The position numbers and the translations under genes are program-made. 64,000 nucleotides of DNA from Agrypnia vestita (Eukaryota > Arthropoda > Insecta > Trichoptera > Phryganeidae), in NCBI GenBank assembly GCA_016648135.1, contig JADDOH010011081.1, forward strand, positions 32,783 through 96,782, read 5' to 3'. Each line of letters opens with the position of its first letter. Within the stretch, counting starts at the first letter, position 1. Shown here one piece after another: positions 20,720 through 31,479 of this stretch. The notes beneath the pieces are model-generated. The model did not search any database and had not been told where the DNA came from. It saw only the letters and a list, made by a program, of their open reading frames with translations.

Positions 20720-22075
20720 CAAGATAAGATGTCTTACAGAGACAAAATTGTTTGCATAGAAGTCTTTTGTGTACAAGGTATTTATGTACTGTATGGAAGA
20801 ATTTTGATAGAAAGAGTAAGGTCGGTGACGAAAGAAAAGTTATGGGACGTGCAAGGGGCTTTTGTGGGTGGAAGAGGATGCATGGATCAGATCTTCTCTC
20901 TACGAGTGTTGACGGAAAAGTTTTTTGCGAAAAACCAAAAGCTTTTCTGTGCATTTGTAGATCTGCAAAAGGCGTATGATAGAGTTATAAGAGGAAGGTT
21001 GTGGAAGGTACTCTCTGGTTACAAGGTGAATGGTAAACTTATACACGCAATTGCATCCCTTTACGAAGGAAGTACTGCGTGTGTAAGAATCAATGGATCA
21101 TTCACACCATGGTTTGATATTACAAAAGGTGTCAAACTGGGTTGCGTAATGTCTCCATGGCTGTTCAACTTGTATATGGATAATTGTGTGAAAGAACTGG
21201 AATGTATGAATGTAGGAGCGAAAATGAGTGATTTGATTGTATGCTGTTTACTGTACGCGGATGATGCGGTATTAATGCCAAATAGCGAACAGGACCTACA
21301 GAGTTTAGTAAGAAGGATGTATGATGTAGGTATGCAAGGAAAGTGACCTTATTATGAACGTAAACAAGTCAAAAGTGATGGTATTCGAAAAAGAGGAAAG
21401 TAAGACAACGTGTGAAATTCTAATAGGTAATGAATGTTTGGAACGGATTTTGAACGGAAAAGATGAGTTTGTGTACTTGGGAAGTTGGGAAGAGGGAATG
21501 TTGAGAAAGATATCGAAAGGAGAGTGACTGCGGGGAATAGGGTGAACGGTGCTTTGAACGCGATAGTTTCTCGTAGAAATGTGTCTACCGAGGCAAAACT
21601 AGCGGTACATAATGGAATTCTGGTACCAACACTGATGTATGGAAGCGAAGCCTTGAGCTGGCAGAAGAGGAACGAAAGTAGATTGAATGCAGTGGAGATG
21701 AGATCTCTCAGAGGTATGTATGGCAAATCAATTTATGATAGAGTAAAGAATGCAGATATTAGGAATGAATGTAAAGCTGATCTTAGCATATTTAATAGAA
21801 TTAAAAAAGGGTCGCTCAGATGGTTTGGGCATGTTGAGCGAATGAATGAGGAAAGAATGGTAAGAAAGATATATAATGCAAGTGTTGACGGCGCCAGAAA
21901 GATAGGGCGACCGCGGAAGACGTTGCATGACCAGATTAACTGGAAGATGGTCCCGTTAGAAGCCTCAACAATCGGCGAGCTTGCATGCGAAGATGTATGA
22001 ATATGGATGAGGCGAGAGTTGTATGTCAGGACAGAAGAGTGTGGCGCTCTATCCTCTCTGCCTAAGTATGCAAGT
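20720..22075 (+). mobile_element. Non-LTR retrotransposon with reverse transcriptase (frameshifted)
   Basis: The first frame, to 21346, has reverse-transcriptase motifs in order: VQGAFVGGRGCMDQ, FVDLQKAYDRV, GVKLGCVMSPWLFNLYMDN and LLYADDAVLM, whose YADD is the catalytic metal-binding site. A frameshift near 21343 and another near 21480 break it. The second main frame, 21485-22000, has VHNGILVPTLMYGSEA, LRWFGHVERMNEERM and IGRPRKTLHDQ, the usual C-terminal tail. The endonuclease and 5' part are missing (5' truncation). The 3' end runs to about 22075 with CAGAAGAGTGTGGCGCTCT. Fragments of the same family are at 44695-45340 and 55945-56335. It cannot be active. Confidence 0.92.
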
Positions 22076-24089
22076 ATTTATGTAACTCGCTTATTTTATT
22101 TGATACAAGTATGCTTTCTTAACATCCATAATTTATCTTAATTAATAATGATCCCTCTCAAAATGGGGACAAAATCCAGTGATGTGTTCTTAAAAATTTC
22201 AGCATAGGTACTCAAAAAATATAATGATTTTTTTTCTTTTGCCAGTATTTCTAATATCTCAATCACCAAAAAGAGTGAACTCTATAACATGTTTTTACTT
22301 TGAACTTTTTATTTCTCGTTCATTCAGTAAACAATTATACCTGAACCATCCATCAGGATGGTTAAACATCCATTGATTATCTATTTATTAAAAGTAGGTA
22401 ATAAATAAATATCTAACTTTATAGCCATTTCCGACAGCGGCGTTCAGTCAGTAGGTATTTGAAATAAACTGTAGTCAGGTAGGTACCTACTCAACTAGAA
22501 TTTCCAGAAATAAATCTAAATATAATATTTAGATATGTTATAAAAATATCACAATTATCATTATTTAAATATGTCATCATGTTCTGTCAGATGAATATAT
22601 GATTTCGCTTTTATTCCAATATACCTATGTTCACATACAGCTTTAACTCTCGGCGGAACTCGAAGGCTGTGGATACGCATTATGAGATCAACATTGAAAA
22701 GTTTAGATCGGTGGCTGTGAAATTCCAAAGGTTGTAGTTAAATCTACGTCCCTTACTGCCATAAGTACCCTTAGACCTAGTTTAAAAATCGTAAAAAACG
22801 TGTCTGAGTTTTCTTTTAAAATGTACATAGGTACCTACCTATACTCATTCACGAATAATATAATATATCTTTAATCTCATGACGTGTGCCATCAATTAAT
22901 GAACGCATTGTTTTTACGTAATGTATGTATATTTATAAGTCAATATTTTAAAACCAGCTTTAAAAATATTTGTAGACATTTAAAATTCTCTACATTTCTC
23001 GTATAAATTAATAGAACATGTCCCTCATTAAAACGAACAATTTAGTTGTTACTTAATTTAAAATGAAAATTTATTTAGTATTAAGAGTTATACAGAGAGG
23101 ATGTATGGAACCATCTCTGTATCTGGATCAGAAAACAAATGAATAATCAAAAATCACCGAAGAAAATGTTCATCAAATTTTAAACACACTTTTTTATTTT
23201 TTGGTTGATAGTAGCTAGGTAGGTACCTACATACAATCCATTTAAATATGAAAACTGCACAAAAAAGGTAGGATTGCCGAAACACAGACTATTTATTAGT
23301 TACCTACTGAGCTGTATGTAAGTACCTACCGTGAAAAATGTAAATTATATATTTTGGAGAGCAAAATAACCCTATATCATGTGGTAACATTACAACCATT
23401 GAATGGTATAAACACACTACTTATATGCAAGATTACAATGTCAGTCCATTTTTGTGAAAATGTGACAGCTTCCCTTTTGTCAAAATGGCGGTCTTTGTTT
23501 TTGCAGCGACATTATTCAAACTGCTTATAAATTTAGGATATTGACTCATGTTAAGTCAAATATATTACAAAATAAACGTTTTAATTAAATTTCCCATGCA
23601 TTGTGTAATCTAGTCCTCTAGTATTTTATTTTTTCAAAGAATTAAATTTTTTTTCAACGTTAATTTTTGTACAAATATGTAGATGGTTCCATTGACGGTC
23701 TCATTTCTTTATATGTTTAGGAACGTAAGACTTTTATTGGTAAGAATATTTTTATGTTAATTATAAAATACGATATTACTTTTATGATTGTGATATTTTC
23801 CAATACCTGTGCAATTAGGTATTATTCGTAGAGTTAGTTAAATATTAAACTGCAATCATTTTTACGTTGATTTTAAAAGGCATTGCAAATCAAAAGTCCT
23901 AGGTACATGATATATTCGATATTTGTAAGAAAAATACATGTGTTTCTGTAGTGACTATCTATTATGCTGAATTAGTGAAATTAACGAATGAAAAGCGATC
24001 AAGGTACTCATTGCTAGGACCTGGCCGGTTTGCGGCCAATGGTGGCCACACGGTGGCCGCAAATTGGCTGTTTCCGTAAAACCTATTTT
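22076..24089. other. Intergenic, AT-rich, nothing genic
   Basis: Contains several copies of the short palindrome GTAGGTACCTAC or close variants (about 22484, 22831, 23217, 23322), and at 24025-24070 a GC-rich hairpin with a perfect 10-bp stem TTTGCGGCCA/TGGCCGCAAA. No exons found. Confidence 0.4.
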
Positions 24090-24765
24090 TACTCCCTTTA
24101 TATTAACTCGTGGCGTCTGCTTGCTTGCCGTCAACAAAAACTTTGGATCGATTTTTGACCCTTTTCCGGTGATCCAATCGAGCTGAAACTTGGCAACCAG
24201 ACTCGTGGCGACGATCAAGAAGATCTATCAAATTTTCGTTAAAAAAAATTAATAATTATAGTATAATTTCGGATTTTTAGAAATTTTATTGGTTTTTTCA
24301 AATTGGAATCATTAGAAAAGTTTGATTAGCAACAGCGCGCCACGGCGGCCCGATAACGTCGCGGAATATTTTCTAAATTTGAATTACTCCGTCGGTATAA
24401 TAGGTAGGTACATCACTACGAATTTCGAAAATTTACAAAACAATTGGTTCACAGATGACAGCAAAATTGGGTTTTTTGGGAAAAAATCAAATAATAATTT
24501 ATTTCTTTTAGATTTCTGCTTAGTTTTAAAGAATTCTACATTACTCAAATCTGATTCTGACTAAATCATTTGACGCTGGAAATTCATAAGGTAAATTTAT
24601 CAAAATCTTGACATCTCAAAACATCTGACATTTTAGAAATATATTAATTTTCTGTAAGTTTAGTGTTATGTTATATGTTTTAATTCGTCTTTAATTATTG
24701 TTATATTTTACAAAGAAAGGGAGTATATTAAAAACTTGTTTTTTATGGGTTACTTTTTTCAATGA
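24090..24765 (+). repeat. TIR-like repeat family, long subtype (copy 4)
   Basis: TACTCCCTTTATATT at 24090 and AAAGAAAGGGAGTA ending 24725 form the inverted ends, with shared sequence continuing to about 24765 (TTAAAAACTTG..TTTTTATGGGTTAC). It matches 5300-5843 in opposite orientation, including ATTACTCCGTCG and the ACATCTGACATTTTAGAAAT region. Non-coding. Confidence 0.75.
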
Positions 24766-26479
24766 ATAAATATACTTTACTTAACTTATTATCTCAAACA
24801 AATAATAAACACGCAATAAAATTCATGATGCACATACCATTCCGGCGCTAATACGCTTCAGCCAAATTACTTTGATGACTGCCGTCCTGCCGTTCAACAC
24901 CTGGCGACAGATTGGCAATACAAAGTATGCATCATGTTTCGTGATATTACCATTTATTGTTTAACATAGTTAAATACAGTAGTTTATTTTTGATTCATGC
25001 GATCTGTTCGAAAGACTTCGATAATGTGTAGTTACCATTGTTTTTAGACTCTCGTGACTATATAAACCTTTCAGACCGGTCCAGTGACAAGAATTGTACA
25101 GAAACGAGATTTCTTATTAAAATGTACGATTAAGGGCATGAATCATACTTAAAGTTTAGAAAAAATTGAGATAAAGTGCCATGAAACAAGCCCAAAGTGT
25201 AACTAATTATTAATTTAGGACTGTATTTGTATGAATATGTTTTCATGGCTGATTTTTTTTCATAGAATTCTGCAAAATAGATAATCACTGTAGAAATATT
25301 CTGTGCATATTGTTTATGGATCAAAATGTTACAATACCAATTTTTGTTAAACACATCTAAAAAATTACCTATGAGTAGATAATAGAAGAATTATATTTTA
25401 GTTTATGAATTAGTGTATTAAGAACAGAAACCAAAGAATAAAATTACTATTCTCTAATACCTATTCGGTGTCAACTATACACATAGGAAATTGTATAACT
25501 TAATATCCTTAACACAATTTTTTAAATAGTTCTCAATACATCTTTGAAATACCCATTCACAATATTCAATTTAAATAATTTGGCTTTTTTATTTTTTTAT
25601 TCCTACTACTATACTTGGTCCTACTTCCAATGTGAAACATTCCAAAAATGCGTTATCCTTATGGCATTAATAGTAAACTGCCTCTTTTTTTTCCTTATCA
25701 TATTTAAAATAAATATGCGTCTATTTTCACAAAAATAAATTAACCATAACATATATATGCATGTCTTTTTGATAAAGTACCTAAGTATACTCTGTGGAGT
25801 TTTAGCCATTAAAATTTAAAAATACATTCACAAAGCTTGAACCAAATGTTATCTCTAAGAATATTGACATATTTATTTATTACAATACAGAATGTCATAG
25901 TTATATTTGATTGTGTACATAATATTATATATATGATTTAACTTGTCTATCTATTTTCGTCAACACTTGGTACTTTTAAACTCTACAACTTGACTTTCTC
26001 AACCAAAATCTATTTTAGTTAAGTAAGTACGTAGTTCTTAGTATTATATTTAAGAAGGACCTGGTCCAATATATAAAGGTGCTGAAAAATGTGAAAAATG
26101 TGTCTTTTGAAACACGCGGAGAGTTGAGATAGAAGAGTAATATTATTTGAATATTGTCAAGTCTACACCAAGTTGTATTTATCAATTATAACCCACCTGT
26201 CATTGCATTATAATATCATTTGACTTTATTTCTCATTTCCATAAAAAATGGAGGAGCATGTACTCATGTAGGACGCATGGTAGAAGTTACACTTCTTTGG
26301 AGTGATTGTGATTATTGATGCTTACATATTGGTTAAAAATGTATATAAATACAATAATACGATGTCTAGTGAGATGATAAATATAATTTACAACATTTAA
26401 ATGTAGTTAAATTATTAATATTTGTTTTTGAAGCGGTATTAATGTAGGTAACTATTGGTGTGTGATAGCTAAAATAAGA

Positions 26480-26528
26480 GATAAATGTCTTCGAATCGAC
26501 GTCTCGCGACGATTCGAAGACATTTATC
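26480..26528. repeat. Perfect 19-bp inverted repeat
   Basis: GATAAATGTCTTCGAATCG at 26480-26498 is exactly complementary to 26510-26528, with an 11-nt loop. The flanks are not symmetrical. Nothing in the arms matches other repeats in the window. Confidence 0.9.
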
Positions 26529-27785
26529 GCCGCAGTATCGCTGACATATGTGACGAATCTAAAAAATACGTGCATTTTCAAAAAAAAGTCCAATGCCTGC
26601 CCACTTTCATGTCAACTTAAAACGGTTCCGTATTCAAATGTTTCGTAAATATACAACTTTGACAGCCGCATTGAATGTCGAATGAATGTGTGTATTTTTA
26701 TTTTGAAAACGAATATCTGACAATTACACACCTACGTCGTTTACGCAATAAATATTTTTTCGAATATCACTTTTAATCGTTATTGGCATGGTGACAAAGA
26801 AAAATTACGATAAAAAATTTACCCTAAATGCGCCAAAAGAAGTTTAACTACAATAACCTATTTCCTCAAACGACGGTCGCAAAAAGTACCTACCTAACTA
26901 ACTAACTCAAATTATAATTTAGTTTTAGAATGTTCTTCTGAAAGGGCCATCTTATTATTTTATAAATATATAACCTTTTATATCCGTCCTGAGACGCGAT
27001 ATTCAGATAACAACAACACCAACATAATAATTAGGTCTCTTTTCAATATTTGAAGCAGATTAATAATTGAGAATGTAATTTAGAATGATTTGAAATGCAC
27101 TATAATAAAACTGTTGTAGCTTAAATGACGAAATGCTATTCGTAAAACTAAATGCATTCAAAAAGATAGGTTATATTACCTACAGATAAATTAAAGATCT
27201 TTCAGCTTTAGGTCACATTGTCAGATTTAATAAACTTGATCGTTTGTATTACTTATTTTTATTATTGAAATAGTACAGAACTTCTAAAGAATACGTAATT
27301 CTGATTGCATTACCACAGTAGATACAAAGATCGTTATTTTAATTTTATTATGTAGTAAAATCTCATTTCTTATTTTGAAATTTCTGGTAGGAATGTGGAC
27401 AAGTTTTTAAATTTGAAGAAGTGTAGGTACTTACCTTCAGAACAAAAAGTTTACATATCAGTTTCATTTTAAATTTCGATAGGTAGGTATTTACCTATAA
27501 AGAAAGTTTGATCAGAACTAACAAATGGATAGAAACTCGTTATATTTAATAACGAGAAAATAAAAACAGATATTTAACAATCAAACTATTATTTTTTAGT
27601 AATTGTAAGACCAACGTAATGATGATGCAATTCCAAAATATTTTTAAAGGCAACATTATTTTACAGCCATGAGTTTTCCTGCCTTTTTTCATCGCGTTTA
27701 TCGAAAACATCTAAATCATTTGTACCTAAAACTTTTTTGATTTAACAACCTGTCTGGAACGATTTATATTTGACGTGTTTGAAAT

Positions 27786-27834
27786 ATGGCAGATAAAAAT
27801 AGCGACCGTGCAGGTGAAACTTATTCGTTTATAC
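27786..27834 (+). CDS. Possible orphan first exon
   Basis: An ATG opens 16 codons (MADKNSDRAGETYSFI) and runs into a consensus splice donor, GTAAGT, at 27835. The codon use and donor are suggestive. No downstream exon in phase was recognised before the next gene, so this may be chance. Confidence 0.2.
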
Positions 27835-28980
27835 GTAAGTATTTCAAACATTTTTATTTCTAATATTTCGAAAACAATATTCGTAGTCAATCATTTATAT
27901 TAGGTAAATTGTACCAAATTTGAATACCTTAACAAATAATAAACAAAACAGATTTATTCGACACTTGTAAACGTCAATCTTACATTTTGACGCATTTAGG
28001 TGAATAAGAATTTGAGATTAAAAATAATACACATCTAGTGCCTACCCTTACAAAGTACCTACCCACGTTGTTAAGCAAATAAAAAATTTACATGTCAAAA
28101 ATAAATAAAATTAAATTGCATTCCTTCCCAGGGACCTAACTGCATAATAAAACACATGCGATGTTTATACATATGCATAAAAGCACTCACTGCATTCATT
28201 CGATTTTTTATATAAATCAATGTAGGTACATAGTCTCAATTAGTATCAATTAAAAATATATAGTTTCAAAGCATTTTTTCATTTTTTTTTGCAAAAAATT
28301 ATATAGATATTCGTTTTTAATGGTTACATCTTATAGAGTTACTAACTTACCTAAAAATAGCTTGGTGTAGTCTAGACAAGATTTCTTTATGTACTTTAGA
28401 ATAAATAAATATAGATTTTTTACACTAGCTTATAAGACATTTTCAACTGTATATAAATTTGTGTTTAGAAGAAAATAAAACTGTTTGATGTGTAATGTTA
28501 AAAAGAAAATTAAGAGAGGTTGTGATATATGAAAGGTGGTAGGTAGGTGCCAAATAAGGAATTATAAAAATAACTGAGTCATGCGAAAATTGTAAAGTTT
28601 TTTATTATAAATCATTAGTTTAATATAGTGCTTATTAATTTTGTACGTTTTTTTTCAATTAGTGGAATCTAATCGATTTTCGTAAAAAAATACATGTATT
28701 ATCTATTCTGATCAAGTTATCCGAACTTGCATCTCTCTTATTTGTCCGTGGATTTGACAAAAGGCGGTAAGCTTTTGCTAAGTCTTACGTTTTCTCGTCA
28801 ACTTAATTATTTCATGTTTTGGTATCCACCACCTTTGATGTGTTAAAGCCTCAAATATGAGTTAAGAAGAAATGTTCAATAAAATTAAATGTATTAAAAA
28901 AACTCTTCTTCTTTTTCTTCTTCTTCTCATTTTGACGAATGGGTAGGTAGGTACCTACACCTATAATACGAAGTTATCAC

Positions 28981-29497
28981 TAGGGAATGCAAACCCGGTC
29001 CCGCGAGATCTCAAGGCATTTTACAAGATCAATCCCGAACCGAAAAATTGGACGAGATTATCGGGATTGATCAGCATTTTTATGTATTGTATGTTTAATT
29101 GTATATGTCTACAGAGCTTTTAGTAAGTACTAGATACATATGTTCATAACATACGTTCGTGTCACATTCAAATAATGAATAATATTTGCTGTATTTTATC
29201 AACCTAACATAATAATAATAACTACTACTAGTTAATTGTCTTTACTCTACTACATTGACTGATTGATGCTTGGAACAACCCTACAAAAACTTTAATGCAA
29301 TTATTAATAATTAACATTTTATTAAAATTGCTGATATAAAAATGCAAGGCATTTTCGTTAATTGCTATTCAGCTCCATAAACAAACAAAAAACACAAAAG
29401 TATTCGGGGTCTCGATCCGTAGGGATTCCGTGGGATTGGAAATTCTAATCTCGAGGGATCCCGAAAGGGCAATCCCGACTCGGGATTGCATTCCCTA
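28981..29497. mobile_element. Non-autonomous hAT element
   Basis: The ends TAGGGAATGCAAACCC and GGGATTGCATTCCCTA are inverted repeats, 15 of 16 matching. A perfect 8-bp duplication, GTTATCAC, flanks them (28973-28980 and 29498-29505), diagnostic of hAT-type transposition. The 517-bp interior has no transposase. GGGATTGA/GGGATTGCA/AATCCCG words recur near both ends as subterminal repeats. The perfect duplication indicates a fairly young insertion. Confidence 0.92.
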
Positions 29498-29505
29498 GTT
29501 ATCAC

Positions 29506-31048
29506 TACATAATTATACGTCTATTTATTTCTGAACGCTAACACATGGGTCTCTTCACAGACATTTAATAAAATACGTATGTATATACTCAAATGAATTT
29601 AATAACAGAATTTTAAGTTTCCAGCCGTGGATCGATGCTACGACAAAATTCCACCCACCCACGGTAGAATAACCTTAGAAAAATTATATTATCTGACTTA
29701 AGTAAGTAAGAGAATTTATCTTAAACAAAAGTTAAGTTTTTGATAAAAAATGAAGAAGGCTGATGAACTATTCAGATACATTATTATTCATCATATTCAG
29801 ATACGGAACGATATCTTTTTTACGATAACTATTTTATATAATATGTCGGTATTAGCGACTCGCGACCGGCGGTATATAAATTTACATCAAACCAAAGACA
29901 GGGGTGGGTGCTTTTGTTTTGCGTAGGCCCTAAAGAATAAGTCACCAGAAGGAAAGTCCAAGGAGGTGGGTAAGGTTCGAAAAGGTAACATATGGTGATT
30001 TCTTCATAGACTCGGAATGTGACTAAATAAAATCGCATCTCCGCTCAAATAGTGTCACAACTCAAAAAAATACATTGCGTTACGTGACACTGTTTGTCTG
30101 TTAATGTTTGGTATCGTTGACGTATTATAATATAGACACGTTATTCCCATACTAGCCGGCTTTCATATGTAGCAAATATCTCATTGAAAGAGACAACAAA
30201 TCATGGCACACTTATTTCACGAACGCTCCGCGTGTAGACAGAAATATCAGGTAATTTGAAGTCACGGTAACTAAAATAACATACTCATTCTTACGATAGT
30301 GTGCGATACTCTGTTCCTTTTTCCCCGGGACTTTTTTTTTCGGCGTAGCATCGCGCCCATAGAAGATCCGTTCGTTAACGAATGCAAGTAAGGCAATTAT
30401 TCTAAATTACCTTACTTTTTAGTTGCCAAGATTTCACGCTTGGTATGCTAATAATTTTGGTTAATATTACCCCTAGTGCCCTCTTGGGACAAACAATTGA
30501 ACTATATTCACATGAAATTTTCTGAGACAAGATTTTGAAGTATTGTGAAACTAATGGTGCAATAATATTGATTTTTTATTTTTTTAGTTGTGACATTATT
30601 TGAGCGGGGGTGCGAAATTTGGATTGGATTGAATACATATTTATTTCCTGTCAGAGAGAAGGTGCCTAAGTTTTACGAAGGGTCCAGAAAACATAAATGT
30701 TTACAAAAACTGATATTTTGCGTAATCAAAAAGCAATTATGAAATTCATTTTTAATCACGCCAAAAAAGATAGGTCATTGGTAGTGTTCGCATTTAATAA
30801 ATCTTTTAATAATCTAAAACATTGTATAATCTAAAGCAAATTATTACATCTCTTCAAAGTAAAGAAACAATATGTTTTTATTATCTACTCCAAGCAATTC
30901 CAAGCAATACAGCAGAACGCACATTGAAAAAATATGAACGCGACCGTTGAAATTATTTGTTATTGAAAACTATTCTTGACAAACATATCAGCGTTTTGCT
31001 CTGTGTGTTTATGAAGTATTTCGTAGTGATAGTAGTGATTCAGTGCCG
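29506..31048. other. Intergenic upstream of the zinc-finger gene
   Basis: No exons recognised. AGTGTCACAA (30049) and the inverted TTGTGACATTATTTGAGCG (about 30587) with a matching CGCTCAAATAGTGTCAC at 30044 suggest the ends of another old TIR element of about 560 bp between 30040 and 30606. Coding content is absent. Confidence 0.4.
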
Positions 31049-31056
31049 GTGCCTCG

Positions 31057-31262
31057 TAGTGATGGATTTTAACCGGTGACACACTAAACATTTTTCGAGA
31101 TTTGTATCTGATTACATCGATGATGAGCACCTAATTTTTCGCATTTCTACTGGTAACCATCGGCATCAGACAAAAGTTACATCTTACTTACCAATCAGAT
31201 ACAACTCACAAATAACTGTACCTAAAATAACCGGTTAAAATAACAGTTTGACCATCACTAGT
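31057..31262. mobile_element. hAT MITE, family Z, copy 1
   Basis: It is bounded by TAGTGATGG and CCATCACTA and flanked by the perfect 8-bp duplication GTGCCTCG (31049-31056 and 31263-31270). The 206-bp interior includes AACCGGT..ACAC near the left and AAATAACCGGTTAAAATAAC near the right. A second copy of the family lies inverted at 36232-36415, on the other side of the zinc-finger gene. Confidence 0.92.
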
Positions 31263-31445
31263 GCCTCGAATCGTATCTTGTATTTTTGACGTTTGTCATC
31301 TGACATTTCCGAAGTCTATGGGCAAGTGTGTAAACAATGAAAATAATAACGTTAATTCATTTTTAAATAAATTAATTGATTCTTAGCACATCATCCAAAA
31401 TACATGTTTCAGTTAGAGTAAAGAATTATATGTTTGCGCTAGTAA

Positions 31446-31450
31446 TCAGT
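31446..31450 (+). promoter_or_regulatory. Possible initiator (TCAGT) of the ZAD zinc-finger gene
   Basis: TCAGT, the arthropod initiator consensus, lies 30 bp upstream of the ATG. There is no TATA box at the right distance. Weak, because the motif is short. Confidence 0.25.
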
Positions 31451-31479
31451 GTGCACAGAAAGATATAATATTTAGAAAT

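Larger units (their letters stand above)
24766..28972. other. Gene-poor AT-rich stretch
   Basis: About 4.2 kb without a supported gene. It contains an inverted fragment of the LTR-like family near 25000-25060, a perfect 19-bp hairpin at 26480-26528 (listed separately), a possible short first exon at 27786-27834 (listed separately), GTAGGTACC-type palindromes, and (TTC)n near 28900-28925. Confidence 0.4.
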
